A stretch of DNA of 5,343 nucleotides from Planctomycetota bacterium (GCA_013151315.1 JAADIN010000247.1:1-5343); one strand, 5' to 3'. Positions 1 through 5,057 are shown, numbered from the stretch's first letter. Notes: generated by a model from the sequence alone, not told the origin. Translations and numbers: made by a program.

Positions 1-278
1 TGAAAGAAGCGGGCGTCGATATTTCGCAGCAGCAGTCGCAGCGGCTCGAAGAGCTGGCCGACGTGAAGCTAGACGTCGTCATCACGGTCTGTGGCCATGC
101 CGACAAAAATTGCCCCGTCCTAGCAGGCGATACTCTCAAGTTGCATGCGCCGTTCGACGACCCGCCGGCGCTAGCGCAGAACGCAGCAAGCGAAGAAGCC
201 GGACTGGAGCCCTACCGACGCGTTCGCGACGAGATTCGCGATTACGTAAAACGGTTGCCAGAAGCGTTAGCTCGCTAG
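1..278 (+). CDS. arsC: Thioredoxin-coupled arsenate reductase ArsC, C-terminal part (5' end outside window)
   Basis: This is the end of a low-molecular-weight-phosphatase-fold arsenate reductase, which reduces arsenate to arsenite in the cytoplasm for export. The frame is open from base 3 and its start lies before the window. Seen directly: KEAGVDIS near the front, then VITVCGHADKNCP, where two cysteines (codons 90-92 and 111-113) are six residues apart. In the pI258-type ArsC family these positions are the second and third redox cysteines of the disulfide relay to thioredoxin. FDDPP and a C-terminal RRVRDEIRDYV helix also match the family. The first catalytic cysteine (CxxxxxR loop) would lie upstream and cannot be checked. 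The TAG stop at 276-278 overlaps the stop of the convergent rpsU. The two-cysteine pattern argues against a plain protein tyrosine phosphatase. Without the upstream sequence, linkage to an ars operon is unknown. Confidence 0.88.
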   Translation, partial: KEAGVDISQQQSQRLEELADVKLDVVITVCGHADKNCPVLAGDTLKLHAPFDDPPALAQNAASEEAGLEPYRRVRDEIRDYVKRLPEALAR

Positions 279-475
279 CGGACGATTCCCAGCAAGCGAT
301 CGCGACGCGATCGGCGGGCAGCTCGGAGCCGAGCCCGGCGCTTGGTTTCGCTGGGCTTCTCGTAAAATTCGCGGATGCGGATTTCCTTCTTGATACCGCT
401 GCGCTCGACGAGCTTGCGAAATCTTCGGACTGCTTCCTGGGCAGTTTCCCTATCCCGTAACGTTAACTTAACCAA
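275..475 (-). CDS. rpsU: 30S ribosomal protein bS21
   Basis: A 66-residue, very basic protein of the small ribosomal subunit. bS21 sits near the 3' end of 16S rRNA, by the anti-Shine-Dalgarno region, and helps initiation. The N-terminal MVKLTLRDRETAQEAVRRFRK block, the central REFYEKPSETKRR segment and the Arg-rich tail RRSRRDRLL are hallmark bS21 features, and the length is normal. The start is a TTG (475-473). An in-frame TAG lies four codons upstream (487-485), so no earlier start is possible, and AGGAG sits six bases before the TTG. The stop TAG (277-275) shares the palindrome CTAG with the arsC stop, so the two genes converge with no spacer. The upstream region can form hairpins close to the ribosome-binding site. 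The identification is firm and the start nearly so. Confidence 0.95.
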   Translation of the reverse strand: MVKLTLRDRETAQEAVRRFRKLVERSGIKKEIRIREFYEKPSETKRRARLRAARRSRRDRLLGIVR

Positions 476-481
476 TTCAAA

Positions 482-486
482 CTCCT
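482..486 (-). promoter_or_regulatory. Shine-Dalgarno site AGGAG of rpsU
   Basis: On the minus strand the bases read AGGAG, then TTTGAA, then the TTG start. The six-base spacing is ideal and decides the non-ATG start. It also forms part of the in-frame stop codon just upstream (TAGGAG). Confidence 0.8.
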
Positions 487-487
487 A

Positions 488-552
488 AAAGTGGCCTCGA
501 TGGGCCTTTCTGGCTGACGTACGCCTGTTGCCTGGAATCGCCCAGGATAACA
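488..552 (-). promoter_or_regulatory. Possible structured 5' leader of rpsU (two hairpins)
   Basis: Two hairpins are visible in the stretch an rpsU transcript would include. The first pairs 526-529 and 531-535 with 549-552 and 542-546 (TGTT.CCTGG against CCAGG..AACA), with a six-base loop and a small internal loop. The second pairs 493-496 with 503-506 (GGCC/GGCC) plus AAA 488-490 with TTT 507-509 across a two-base bulge, ending two bases from the Shine-Dalgarno site. They may modulate access to the site, but stems this short can arise by chance. I see no convincing promoter. The rest of the gene-free stretch (553-771) shows only a GC-rich hairpin possibility near 713-741 and a C-rich tract at 739-756. 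Confidence 0.3.
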
Positions 553-771
553 TCGGCCTAGAAAGTCGTCCAGCCCGAGGAAACCCCGCCGTACTTCCTC
601 GCAGCACACGGCTTACCGTCACATCCGCTACGATCGGCGTCTGAGAGATCGACCGAAGCCGCAGACGCCCTAGTCGGCTCGATTTGACGCCGGGAACCGG
701 CCGATGGGACATGTGGCCCCCCAAGCTGCGGGCCTTGCCACCCCCCTCATTTCCCCCGTTCTGGAATACTG

Positions 772-957
772 ATGAGTGAACTCGTACCAAGCGAGATTAT
801 CGAAAAGCTCGAAGAGCGGCACGAGAGGCTGATCGCGGAGCTGGACGAGCTCAACAACCGTCTGGAAAAGGCGCTCAATAGCTTCGTCAAACCGGCAGAA
901 AAGGACGAAATCCGAAGCCAAACGCCAAACGCACCACTCGCCACTCACGACTCCTAG
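772..957 (+). CDS. Small coiled-coil protein of unknown function
   Basis: A 61-residue protein I cannot assign to a named family. Residues about 8-40 (EIIEKLEERHERLIAELDELNNRLEKALNSF) form a strongly predicted amphipathic helix with leucine or isoleucine at heptad-like positions and alternating acidic and basic residues, typical of a short coiled coil. The tail (about 46-61) is polar and probably disordered. There is no signal peptide or membrane segment, so it is likely cytosolic and oligomeric or partner-binding. The start ATG has only a weak GGA six bases upstream; no better start is in frame. The TAG stop (955-957) abuts the stop of the convergent kinase gene, forming TAGCTA. The well-defined helix and end-to-end packing with the neighbour favour a real gene. 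The function is unknown. Confidence 0.6.
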   Translation: MSELVPSEIIEKLEERHERLIAELDELNNRLEKALNSFVKPAEKDEIRSQTPNAPLATHDS

Positions 958-1197
958 CTATTTCTGCTTGCGATCGAGGTGCCCCGACTTGCTAATCGCC
1001 CGCAGGAGCCGCAGTCCCATCGCGGCACTCAAGCCGACGCCGATCGTTCCTGGCACCGAGACTCCTCGGAACGGCCACACTTGGTTGGTGACCAGGAGAA
1101 CCGAGCCGAGGAACAGGGCACTGGTCAACATGCCGAGCACCAGTCGGTTGACCGAGGGTTCCAGGCCGCGGTGATTCAGGTGGACATCAAACTCTGC
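958..1197 (-). pseudogene. Out-of-frame C-terminal membrane tail of the ABC1/UbiB kinase gene
   Basis: Reading the minus strand one frame off from the kinase ORF gives about 79 residues: AEFDVHLNHRGLEPSVNRL, then a hydrophobic helix (LVLGMLTSALFLGSVLLV), a short turn (WPFRGVSVPG), a second hydrophobic helix (TIGVGLSAAMGLRLLRAI) and SKSGHLDRKQK. ABC1/UbiB proteins characteristically end with an HRGLE-type segment followed by a two-helix membrane anchor. This is therefore the missing end of the upstream kinase, displaced by a frameshift near 1192-1200. It could be made separately from a GTG at 1140-1138 as a 60-residue two-helix peptide, but I see no ribosome-binding site for that. Joined to residue 471 of the kinase it gives about 550 residues, the family's usual size. 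A sequencing or assembly error is possible. Confidence 0.75.
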
Positions 1198-2606
1198 ACT
1201 TGCTGCAAGATATCTCGTAGGCGGCGTGGCACCACTTCGGCAAGCTGCTGCATCTCATAAACCATTCGCCTCGCCTTGCGAAGCTGACGGGTTGGCGACA
1301 AGCGTCGGGCAACGACTTTGCTCTGGTAGGGCTGCAACACTTCCATGAGGCTGAAATCGGGTTCCAGCTTCTGCGAAGTTCCTTCGAGCATCACCAGCAC
1401 CTTGAGCAAGAGGGCCAACGGCGAAGGCAAGATGATTTCGTAACGCCGCATGAGATCAAAGAGCTCGGTCAGCGCCGGAGCGAGTTGAAATTGATCCATT
1501 GGCTGGTAAGCATAGTGGGCCAAAAAGTCAGACAGATCCAGACTGAGGCTCGTTTCGTCGAGGCCTGTCGGCACCGCACCGACACGCATCACGATGGCGA
1601 CCAGATGATGGACATCCTGCCCGACGATGGCCATCAGCATGTCTTCGATGTCCTCGCGTTCTTCAATACGTACCACCATCCCAAAATCAAGCAGCCCAAT
1701 CGCGCCATCACTCATCACGAGCAGATTCCCCGGATGAGGATCGGCGTGGTACAGACCGTGATGAAAGATCATTTCCAAGTACATCTCGGCACCGTGGCGC
1801 GTGATGGCGCGAAGATCGATTCCCGTGGCACGAATCTCTTCGGGTGCCGAAAGCGGGATGCCGTCCATCCACTCCATCACCAACACGCGCTCGGAAGAGC
1901 AGTCGGGATAGGCCCGAGGGATTTTGACGTTCGGGTTCTCGGCAAACGCTTTTCTAAATTGTTCGAGGTGGCGAGCCTCACGCTCAAAATCGAGCTCTCG
2001 GCGCAAGGCGCGTTGAAACTCGGCAACCGTAGCTCGTGGGCGATAGGGAACCAACTCGGGCAAGCTTTCGGCCAGTTGGGCCAGACCGGTGAGGATATCC
2101 AGATCGACTGGCACCTGCTTGCCAATACCGTGATGTTGAACTTTGACGGCCACTTCTTCGCCCGAGTGCAGGCGAGCGCGGTGGACCTGACCGATCGAAG
2201 CCGAGGCGACCGGTTCGGCGGAAAATTCGAGAAAGAGATCGTCGACCGACTTGCCCAATTCGGTTTCGATAAGCTCGGCGACGAGTTCGAAAGAATCTGC
2301 GGGAACGCGGGTTTGCAGTTTTTCGAGTTCATCGGCCAGTTCGCCCCCGACCACGTCGGGCCGAGTGCTCATGATTTGACCCAGCTTGATAAACGTGGGG
2401 CCAAGTTCTTCCAGGGCGAGGCGAATTCGCGTTTCGCTACTTTCATTGGCAATGATCTGGCCATCGCGGTTTTTGAGCCACGATTTGCCGAACGCAAAAT
2501 CAAAGCGGCTCAGCCAGCCCGCCAGACCGTATTTGCTAAGAATCGAGAGAATCTCGCCCCAACGGTTCACGTTGCGATAGATTTGCGGAATAGCACCAAT
2601 TCGCAT
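1176..2606 (-). CDS. AarF/UbiB/ABC1 family atypical kinase, truncated by frameshift
   Basis: A 476-residue ABC1-family protein. Relatives (UbiB, COQ8) are membrane-linked atypical kinases or ATPases supporting quinone or lipid metabolism. The substrate here is unknown, and a link to ubiquinone cannot be assumed. Motifs in order: KxGQ (K74-Q77, in FIKLGQIMSTRPD), the Ala-rich loop ASASIGQV (134-141) replacing a P-loop, VAVK with the ATP-site lysine K155, an ELDFEREA stretch (204-211), HADPHPGN (287-294) with the catalytic-loop D289 and N294, and the metal-binding LLDFG (D307). All core residues are intact. The frame ends at TGA 1178-1176 just where the family continues into HRGLE and two membrane helices; those are encoded downstream in another frame. 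If the sequence is right, the protein has lost its membrane anchor. Start ATG 2606-2604 has no obvious Shine-Dalgarno, but no upstream in-frame start exists nearby. It is divergent from the propeller gene. Confidence 0.9.
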   Translation of the reverse strand: MRIGAIPQIYRNVNRWGEILSILSKYGLAGWLSRFDFAFGKSWLKNRDGQIIANESSETRIRLALEELGPTFIKLGQIMSTRPDVVGGELADELEKLQTRVPADSFELVAELIETELGKSVDDLFLEFSAEPVASASIGQVHRARLHSGEEVAVKVQHHGIGKQVPVDLDILTGLAQLAESLPELVPYRPRATVAEFQRALRRELDFEREARHLEQFRKAFAENPNVKIPRAYPDCSSERVLVMEWMDGIPLSAPEEIRATGIDLRAITRHGAEMYLEMIFHHGLYHADPHPGNLLVMSDGAIGLLDFGMVVRIEEREDIEDMLMAIVGQDVHHLVAIVMRVGAVPTGLDETSLSLDLSDFLAHYAYQPMDQFQLAPALTELFDLMRRYEIILPSPLALLLKVLVMLEGTSQKLEPDFSLMEVLQPYQSKVVARRLSPTRQLRKARRMVYEMQQLAEVVPRRLRDILQQVQSLMST

Positions 2607-2651
2607 AATGACCGTCGAGGGGGCAAGGGAAAGGAAAACTGTCGACCGGCC

Positions 2652-2680
2652 ATTGTAGCGACCGCCAGCCAGAGTGGCAC
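2652..2680 (-). promoter_or_regulatory. Candidate promoter for the ABC1 kinase gene
   Basis: On the minus strand TACAAT (2657-2652) is a good -10 box. Exactly 17 bases upstream lies GTGCCA (2680-2675), which matches four of six positions of TTGACA. Transcription would begin about 40 bases before the ATG. The -35 lies inside the head of the hairpin repeat at 2670-2751, so the repeat may contribute to promoter activity. Based on consensus matching only. Confidence 0.3.
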
Positions 2681-2751
2681 GCCTCTCCGAGTCGTGTTAC
2701 TATTTTTAGCAACACGACAACAACACGATTCGGAGAGGCGTGCTACCTCTG
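2670..2751. repeat. Long hairpin repeat (REP-like) in the divergent spacer
   Basis: Arms 2674-2698 and 2722-2746 are 25 bases each; 23 positions pair normally and the other two are G-T, so as RNA all 25 would pair. Four more pairs (2670-2673 with 2748-2751) follow after a one-base bulge at 2747. The outer ends read GTGGCAC (left) and, on the other strand, GTAGCAC (right), matching the heads of the hairpins that flank the RAYT gene. The 23-base loop contains AACACGAC (2711-2718), which can pair with GTCGTGTT (2691-2698) as an alternative inner hairpin. It also contains TAGCA (2707-2711), complementary to TGCTA in the right head (2741-2745). It is probably a non-autonomous element mobilised by a RAYT. 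No target duplication is evident. Confidence 0.75.
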
Positions 2752-2767
2752 CTATTGTAATTAACAC

Positions 2768-2783
2768 GGCTCTCGGGAGAGCC
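2768..2783. repeat. Short perfect hairpin upstream of the propeller gene
   Basis: GGCTCTC (2768-2774) and GAGAGCC (2777-2783) are perfect inverted repeats around two bases; a six-pair stem with a CGGG tetraloop is more realistic sterically. It ends 27 bases before the proposed TTG start, so it would lie in the 5' leader or act as an operator. There is no following T-run, so it is not a normal terminator. Confidence 0.4.
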
Positions 2784-2810
2784 TTCGTACCATCAGAAAG
2801 CGAGCAACCT

Positions 2811-4148
2811 TTGACTTGCCGTAAGCCTTTCACCGCCTTATTTCCCCTCGCCGGCCTTCTTGGGCTATTTTGCATCGGCCCAATTTTCTTTGCCGAAAGT
2901 AGGCTCTTTGCCGAAAATTGGCCCCAGTGGCGCGGCCCGCGACTTACGGGAGTCAGCATCGAAACGGGCCTCGCGACCCATTGGTCGGCAACCGAAAATG
3001 TCGTCTGGCGAATCGACTTGCCCGGCCAAGCGGCAGCGACTCCCGTGGTTTGGGAAGATCGTATCTATCTCACAACTGCCGATGGCGAAAACCTGGAGCT
3101 TTGGTGCCTTTCGACCGCCGGCGAAAAAATCTGGCAGCGGGGCCTTGGCGAAGGCGATGTCGTGATTCGGTCGGACGAAGGCAACATGGCGTCGCCTTCG
3201 CCATGTACCGACGGCCAGCACATCTGGGCCCTGGTCGGCACCGGGGCGCTCGCCTGTTTTGACCGAAACGGAAAAAAAGTTTGGGATTTCGATGTCGAAG
3301 ACCGTTACGGAAAACTAGAGATTGCTTTTGGCTATGCCTCGACACCCGTTCTCGACAAGGGCCGACTCTACCTGCAACTGATTCATGGCGAAGGCGACCC
3401 GACAACGCAAGAGGCGCGCGTCGTCTGTCTTGAGGCGTCGACCGGCAAAGAAATATGGCAACAGATCCGCACAAGTGATGCGCGCGAGGAGTGCGAACAT
3501 TCTTACGCCTCGCCAACCATCTATCGCGACGACACGCAAGCCTTTTTACTCAGCCACGGTGCCGATTATACCGTAGCGCATTCGCTCGACGATGGCCACG
3601 AACTGTGGCGATGCGGCGGTCTCAACTCGCCGGGAAACTACAACGAGTCGCTACGATTCGTCGCGTCGCCCGCCGTTGGCGACCGCTTGATTGTTGTCCC
3701 CTCAGCCAAAGGTGGCCCCGTCTACGGCCTGCGTCCGGGTGGTCAAGGCGACATTTCGGAGTCCGAGGAGTTCGTCGTATGGCGTTACCCCGACAAGACC
3801 CCCGATGTCCCTTCGCCACTAATCCACGACGGTTTGGTTTACCTTTGCCGCGAAAACGGAAACCTGATGTGTCTCGATGCCGAGACGGGCGAAGAGTACT
3901 ACCACAAGAAGACGGTCCGCGATCGGCACCGGGCCTCGCCCGTACTGGCCGACGGAAAAATCTACCTGACCAGTCGCAGCGGCACGATCACGGTGATTCG
4001 CCCCGGCAAGCAATTCGAGATCCTCGCACAAAACGAGTTGGGAGAAGAGATCTCTGCCTCGCCAGCAATCTCCGACGGCACGATTTACTTGCGCACGTTT
4101 TCTTCGCTTTTTGCCATTCGGCCAGGCGAAGAGGACTTGAGCAGGTAA
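2811..4148 (+). CDS. Secreted PQQ-like (BamB-type) beta-propeller repeat protein
   Basis: A 445-residue exported protein. Residues 1-34 look like a signal peptide: MTCRK, a hydrophobic core (about 8-28) and cleavage probably after A28 or A34. The mature part opens with NWPQWRGP (36-43), a signature of many planctomycete PQQ-repeat proteins. Eight copies of an [A/P][S/T]PxxxxxxxxxxL-type strand begin near residues 76, 127, 177, 233, 285, 334, 375 and 416, several preceded by G(K/E)xxW blocks (EKIW, KKVW, KEIW, HELW). This fits an eight-bladed propeller. No attached dehydrogenase, cytochrome or kinase domain is present, so a binding or scaffold role is likelier than an enzyme; PQQ binding is not shown. 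The start is TTG 2811-2813: no ATG or GTG lies between the upstream hairpins and the signal peptide, and a weak AGCGAG is six bases upstream. The frame stays open far upstream only as antisense of the kinase gene. Confidence 0.85.
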   Translation: MTCRKPFTALFPLAGLLGLFCIGPIFFAESRLFAENWPQWRGPRLTGVSIETGLATHWSATENVVWRIDLPGQAAATPVVWEDRIYLTTADGENLELWCLSTAGEKIWQRGLGEGDVVIRSDEGNMASPSPCTDGQHIWALVGTGALACFDRNGKKVWDFDVEDRYGKLEIAFGYASTPVLDKGRLYLQLIHGEGDPTTQEARVVCLEASTGKEIWQQIRTSDAREECEHSYASPTIYRDDTQAFLLSHGADYTVAHSLDDGHELWRCGGLNSPGNYNESLRFVASPAVGDRLIVVPSAKGGPVYGLRPGGQGDISESEEFVVWRYPDKTPDVPSPLIHDGLVYLCRENGNLMCLDAETGEEYYHKKTVRDRHRASPVLADGKIYLTSRSGTITVIRPGKQFEILAQNELGEEISASPAISDGTIYLRTFSSLFAIRPGEEDLSR

Positions 4149-4149
4149 T

Positions 4150-4235
4150 GGGTAGCACCGACAGTCGTTCGGAGTTGACGCTGCCACTGGGATAAACCTT
4201 TTTCGAACGATTGTCGGTGTGCGCAGCACAAGAGG
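4150..4235 (+). repeat. Left REP-like end of the RAYT unit
   Basis: Head GGGTAGCACC (4150-4159) leads into arms 4156-4171 and 4204-4219, with 15 of 16 normal pairs and one G-T, around a 32-base loop. The tail TGCGCAGCACAAGAGG (4220-4235) includes a mini-hairpin TGTGC/GCACA (4218-4222, 4226-4230). The loop holds TGCCAC (4182-4187), complementary to head GTAGCA (4152-4157) except for one A-C mismatch. The head contains GTAG, the tetranucleotide known next to REP palindromes in proteobacteria. Confidence 0.8.
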
Positions 4236-4269
4236 TCGATCGGCGCTGACCTCGCACTAGAATACGATT

Positions 4270-4785
4270 ATGGCCGACCGAAGAATCTACGACCAAGAGC
4301 ATCACGCTCACTTCGTGACTTTCTCTTGCTACCATCGACGACGAATGCTCGACTGCGAGCCATTGCGGGATAAACTGCTTGAATTGCTTGCTCAAAAACT
4401 TGACGACTATAGCGGCATCTGCTCGGGGTTTGTGGTCATGCCAGACCATGTGCATTTGATCGTGTGGTTTGAAAAACCGGGCGAGCTGAGTCGATTCATG
4501 AAGAGCTGGAAACAAACTTCCAGTATGAAACTCAAGAAGATGCTCCGCGGCGTGGCTCCGCAATTTGCCAGAAAAATCCCGCCAGCCGATCCGTTCTGGC
4601 AGCCGAAGTATTATCCGTTCAACTTGTATTCCCGAAAAAAAGCGGAAGAAAAATTGAATTACATGCACAAGAATCCTGTCACTGCCGGACTTGTGCAACG
4701 GGCCGTTGATTGGCGCTGGAGTTCTGCACAACATTTTTTGCTGGATGAACCGTCCGAAGTGCCGCTCGAGTGGATATTCGAATAG
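4270..4785 (+). CDS. REP-associated tyrosine transposase (RAYT, Y1/HUH family)
   Basis: A 171-residue single-strand DNA nuclease/transposase of the IS200-like Y1 family. It carries the HUH pair as MPDHVHLIV (H60, H62), which binds the metal ion, and a helix with EEKLNYMHKNPVTAGLV in which Y131 is the likely nucleophile forming the 5'-phosphotyrosine link. The FWQPKYYPFNLYS segment (109-121) and DWRWSSA (147-153) are typical of RAYTs rather than of classical IS200 TnpA. Length and motifs are complete, so it may be active. It lies inside inverted hairpin repeats that are its probable substrates. The ATG has no Shine-Dalgarno; TAGAAT at 4258-4263 could be a -10 box that would start the mRNA near the ATG (leaderless), but no good -35 is seen. 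The stop TAG is directly followed by the right inverted repeat. RAYTs are often single-copy and domesticated, acting on REPs in trans. Confidence 0.93.
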   Translation: MADRRIYDQEHHAHFVTFSCYHRRRMLDCEPLRDKLLELLAQKLDDYSGICSGFVVMPDHVHLIVWFEKPGELSRFMKSWKQTSSMKLKKMLRGVAPQFARKIPPADPFWQPKYYPFNLYSRKKAEEKLNYMHKNPVTAGLVQRAVDWRWSSAQHFLLDEPSEVPLEWIFE

Positions 4786-4870
4786 CCTCTTGTGCTGCGC
4801 ACACCGACACCTGTCCGAATGACATCCTCTCGGTGGCAAAGCTTTTTGCGGACAGGTGTCGGTGCCACCC
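4786..4870 (-). repeat. Right REP-like end of the RAYT unit
   Basis: A mirror image of the left end. From the outside on the minus strand: head GGGTGGCACC (4870-4861), a perfect 16-pair stem (4802-4817 with 4849-4864) around a 31-base loop, then the tail TGCGCAGCACAAGAGG (4801-4786). In this orientation the loop holds TGCCACC (4838-4832), exactly complementary to head GGTGGCA (4869-4863). The loop also has an inner mini-hairpin (GCAAA 4836-4840 with TTTGC 4845-4849, which overlaps the main stem by one base), so alternative folds compete. Confidence 0.8.
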
Positions 4871-5013
4871 TATGCCACCTGAGTCAGTCATCGGTTACAA
4901 TCCGGGTAGGTCACTTCCCAAACAAGCAAGGCCGACGTTGCGGGCTTCTGAGAAATTAGAAAACGAAATTGGCAGTCATGCCGAGATCGTGAACGAAGCC
5001 TGCTGCAGGGTTC

Positions 5014-5057
5014 GCACTGCTGGGCAAGTCAGCAGTGGCACCCGACGAAATGTCGGT
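5014..5057. repeat. Pair of short adjoining hairpins, possible solo REP-like sequences
   Basis: CACTGCTG (5015-5022) and CAGCAGTG (5030-5037) form a perfect eight-pair stem around GGCAAGT. Directly after it, CCGAC (5042-5046) and GTCGG (5052-5056) form a second hairpin with a GAAAT loop. The junction GTGGCACCCGAC (5035-5046) looks like the RAYT head GTGGCACCGAC with one extra C. This could be a degenerate or distinct intergenic repeat family. Confidence 0.5.

Larger units (their letters stand above)
4150..4870 (+). mobile_element. RAYT/REP-type element: transposase between mirrored hairpin ends
   Basis: A 721-bp unit. Its outer ends are inverted: GGGTAGCACCGACA at 4150-4163 and the complement of GGGTGGCACCGACA at 4857-4870 (13 of 14 match). 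Inside, a perfect 24-bp inverted repeat (4212-4235 and 4786-4809) borders the transposase gene; the right copy starts directly after the stop codon. Between outer end and inner repeat, each side folds into a 16-pair hairpin with a 31-32 base loop. This matches the established picture of RAYT genes flanked by REP palindromes in inverse orientation. It starts one base after the propeller stop codon. No target-site duplication is visible, as expected for Y1 HUH transposases. Confidence 0.8.

Noticed and set aside
713..741. GTGGC/GCCAC or GGCCC/GGGCC hairpin before the 772 gene, ending in TGCCACCC
   Set aside because: The stems are only five pairs in a GC-rich stretch; resemblance to the REP head is too weak to call.
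485..790. Minus-strand frame of 101 codons upstream of rpsU
   Set aside because: Ser/Arg/Gly-rich with no recognisable pattern, no good start, and overlaps the 772 gene and the rpsU leader.
1185..1205. Programmed -1 frameshift joining the kinase to its tail
   Set aside because: There is no X_XXY_YYZ slippery heptamer at the switch point and no obvious downstream stimulator; mutation or sequence error is simpler.
2652..2759. ATTGTA at 2652-2657 and 2754-2759 as a target-site duplication around the spacer hairpin
   Set aside because: The copies lie at unequal distances from the stem (12 and 2 bases), and Y1 transposases do not make such duplications.
1485..2810. Continuous plus-strand open frame extending the propeller protein upstream to 1485 (887 residues in all)
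   Set aside because: It is antisense to the well-supported ABC1 kinase and crosses the hairpin spacer; the real protein begins at the signal peptide near 2811.
3184..3206. Perfect eight-base inverted repeat ACATGGCG/CGCCATGT
   Set aside because: It lies within the propeller coding sequence and encodes the conserved MASPSP strand; probably coincidental codon use.
3491..4195. Plus-strand frame of 234 codons inside the propeller gene
   Set aside because: Arg-rich, low-complexity translation typical of an out-of-frame reading of GC-rich coding DNA.
3988..4839. Minus-strand open frame of 283 codons
   Set aside because: It runs antisense to the propeller end, both hairpins and the RAYT gene, and its residues resemble no protein; it is a shadow.
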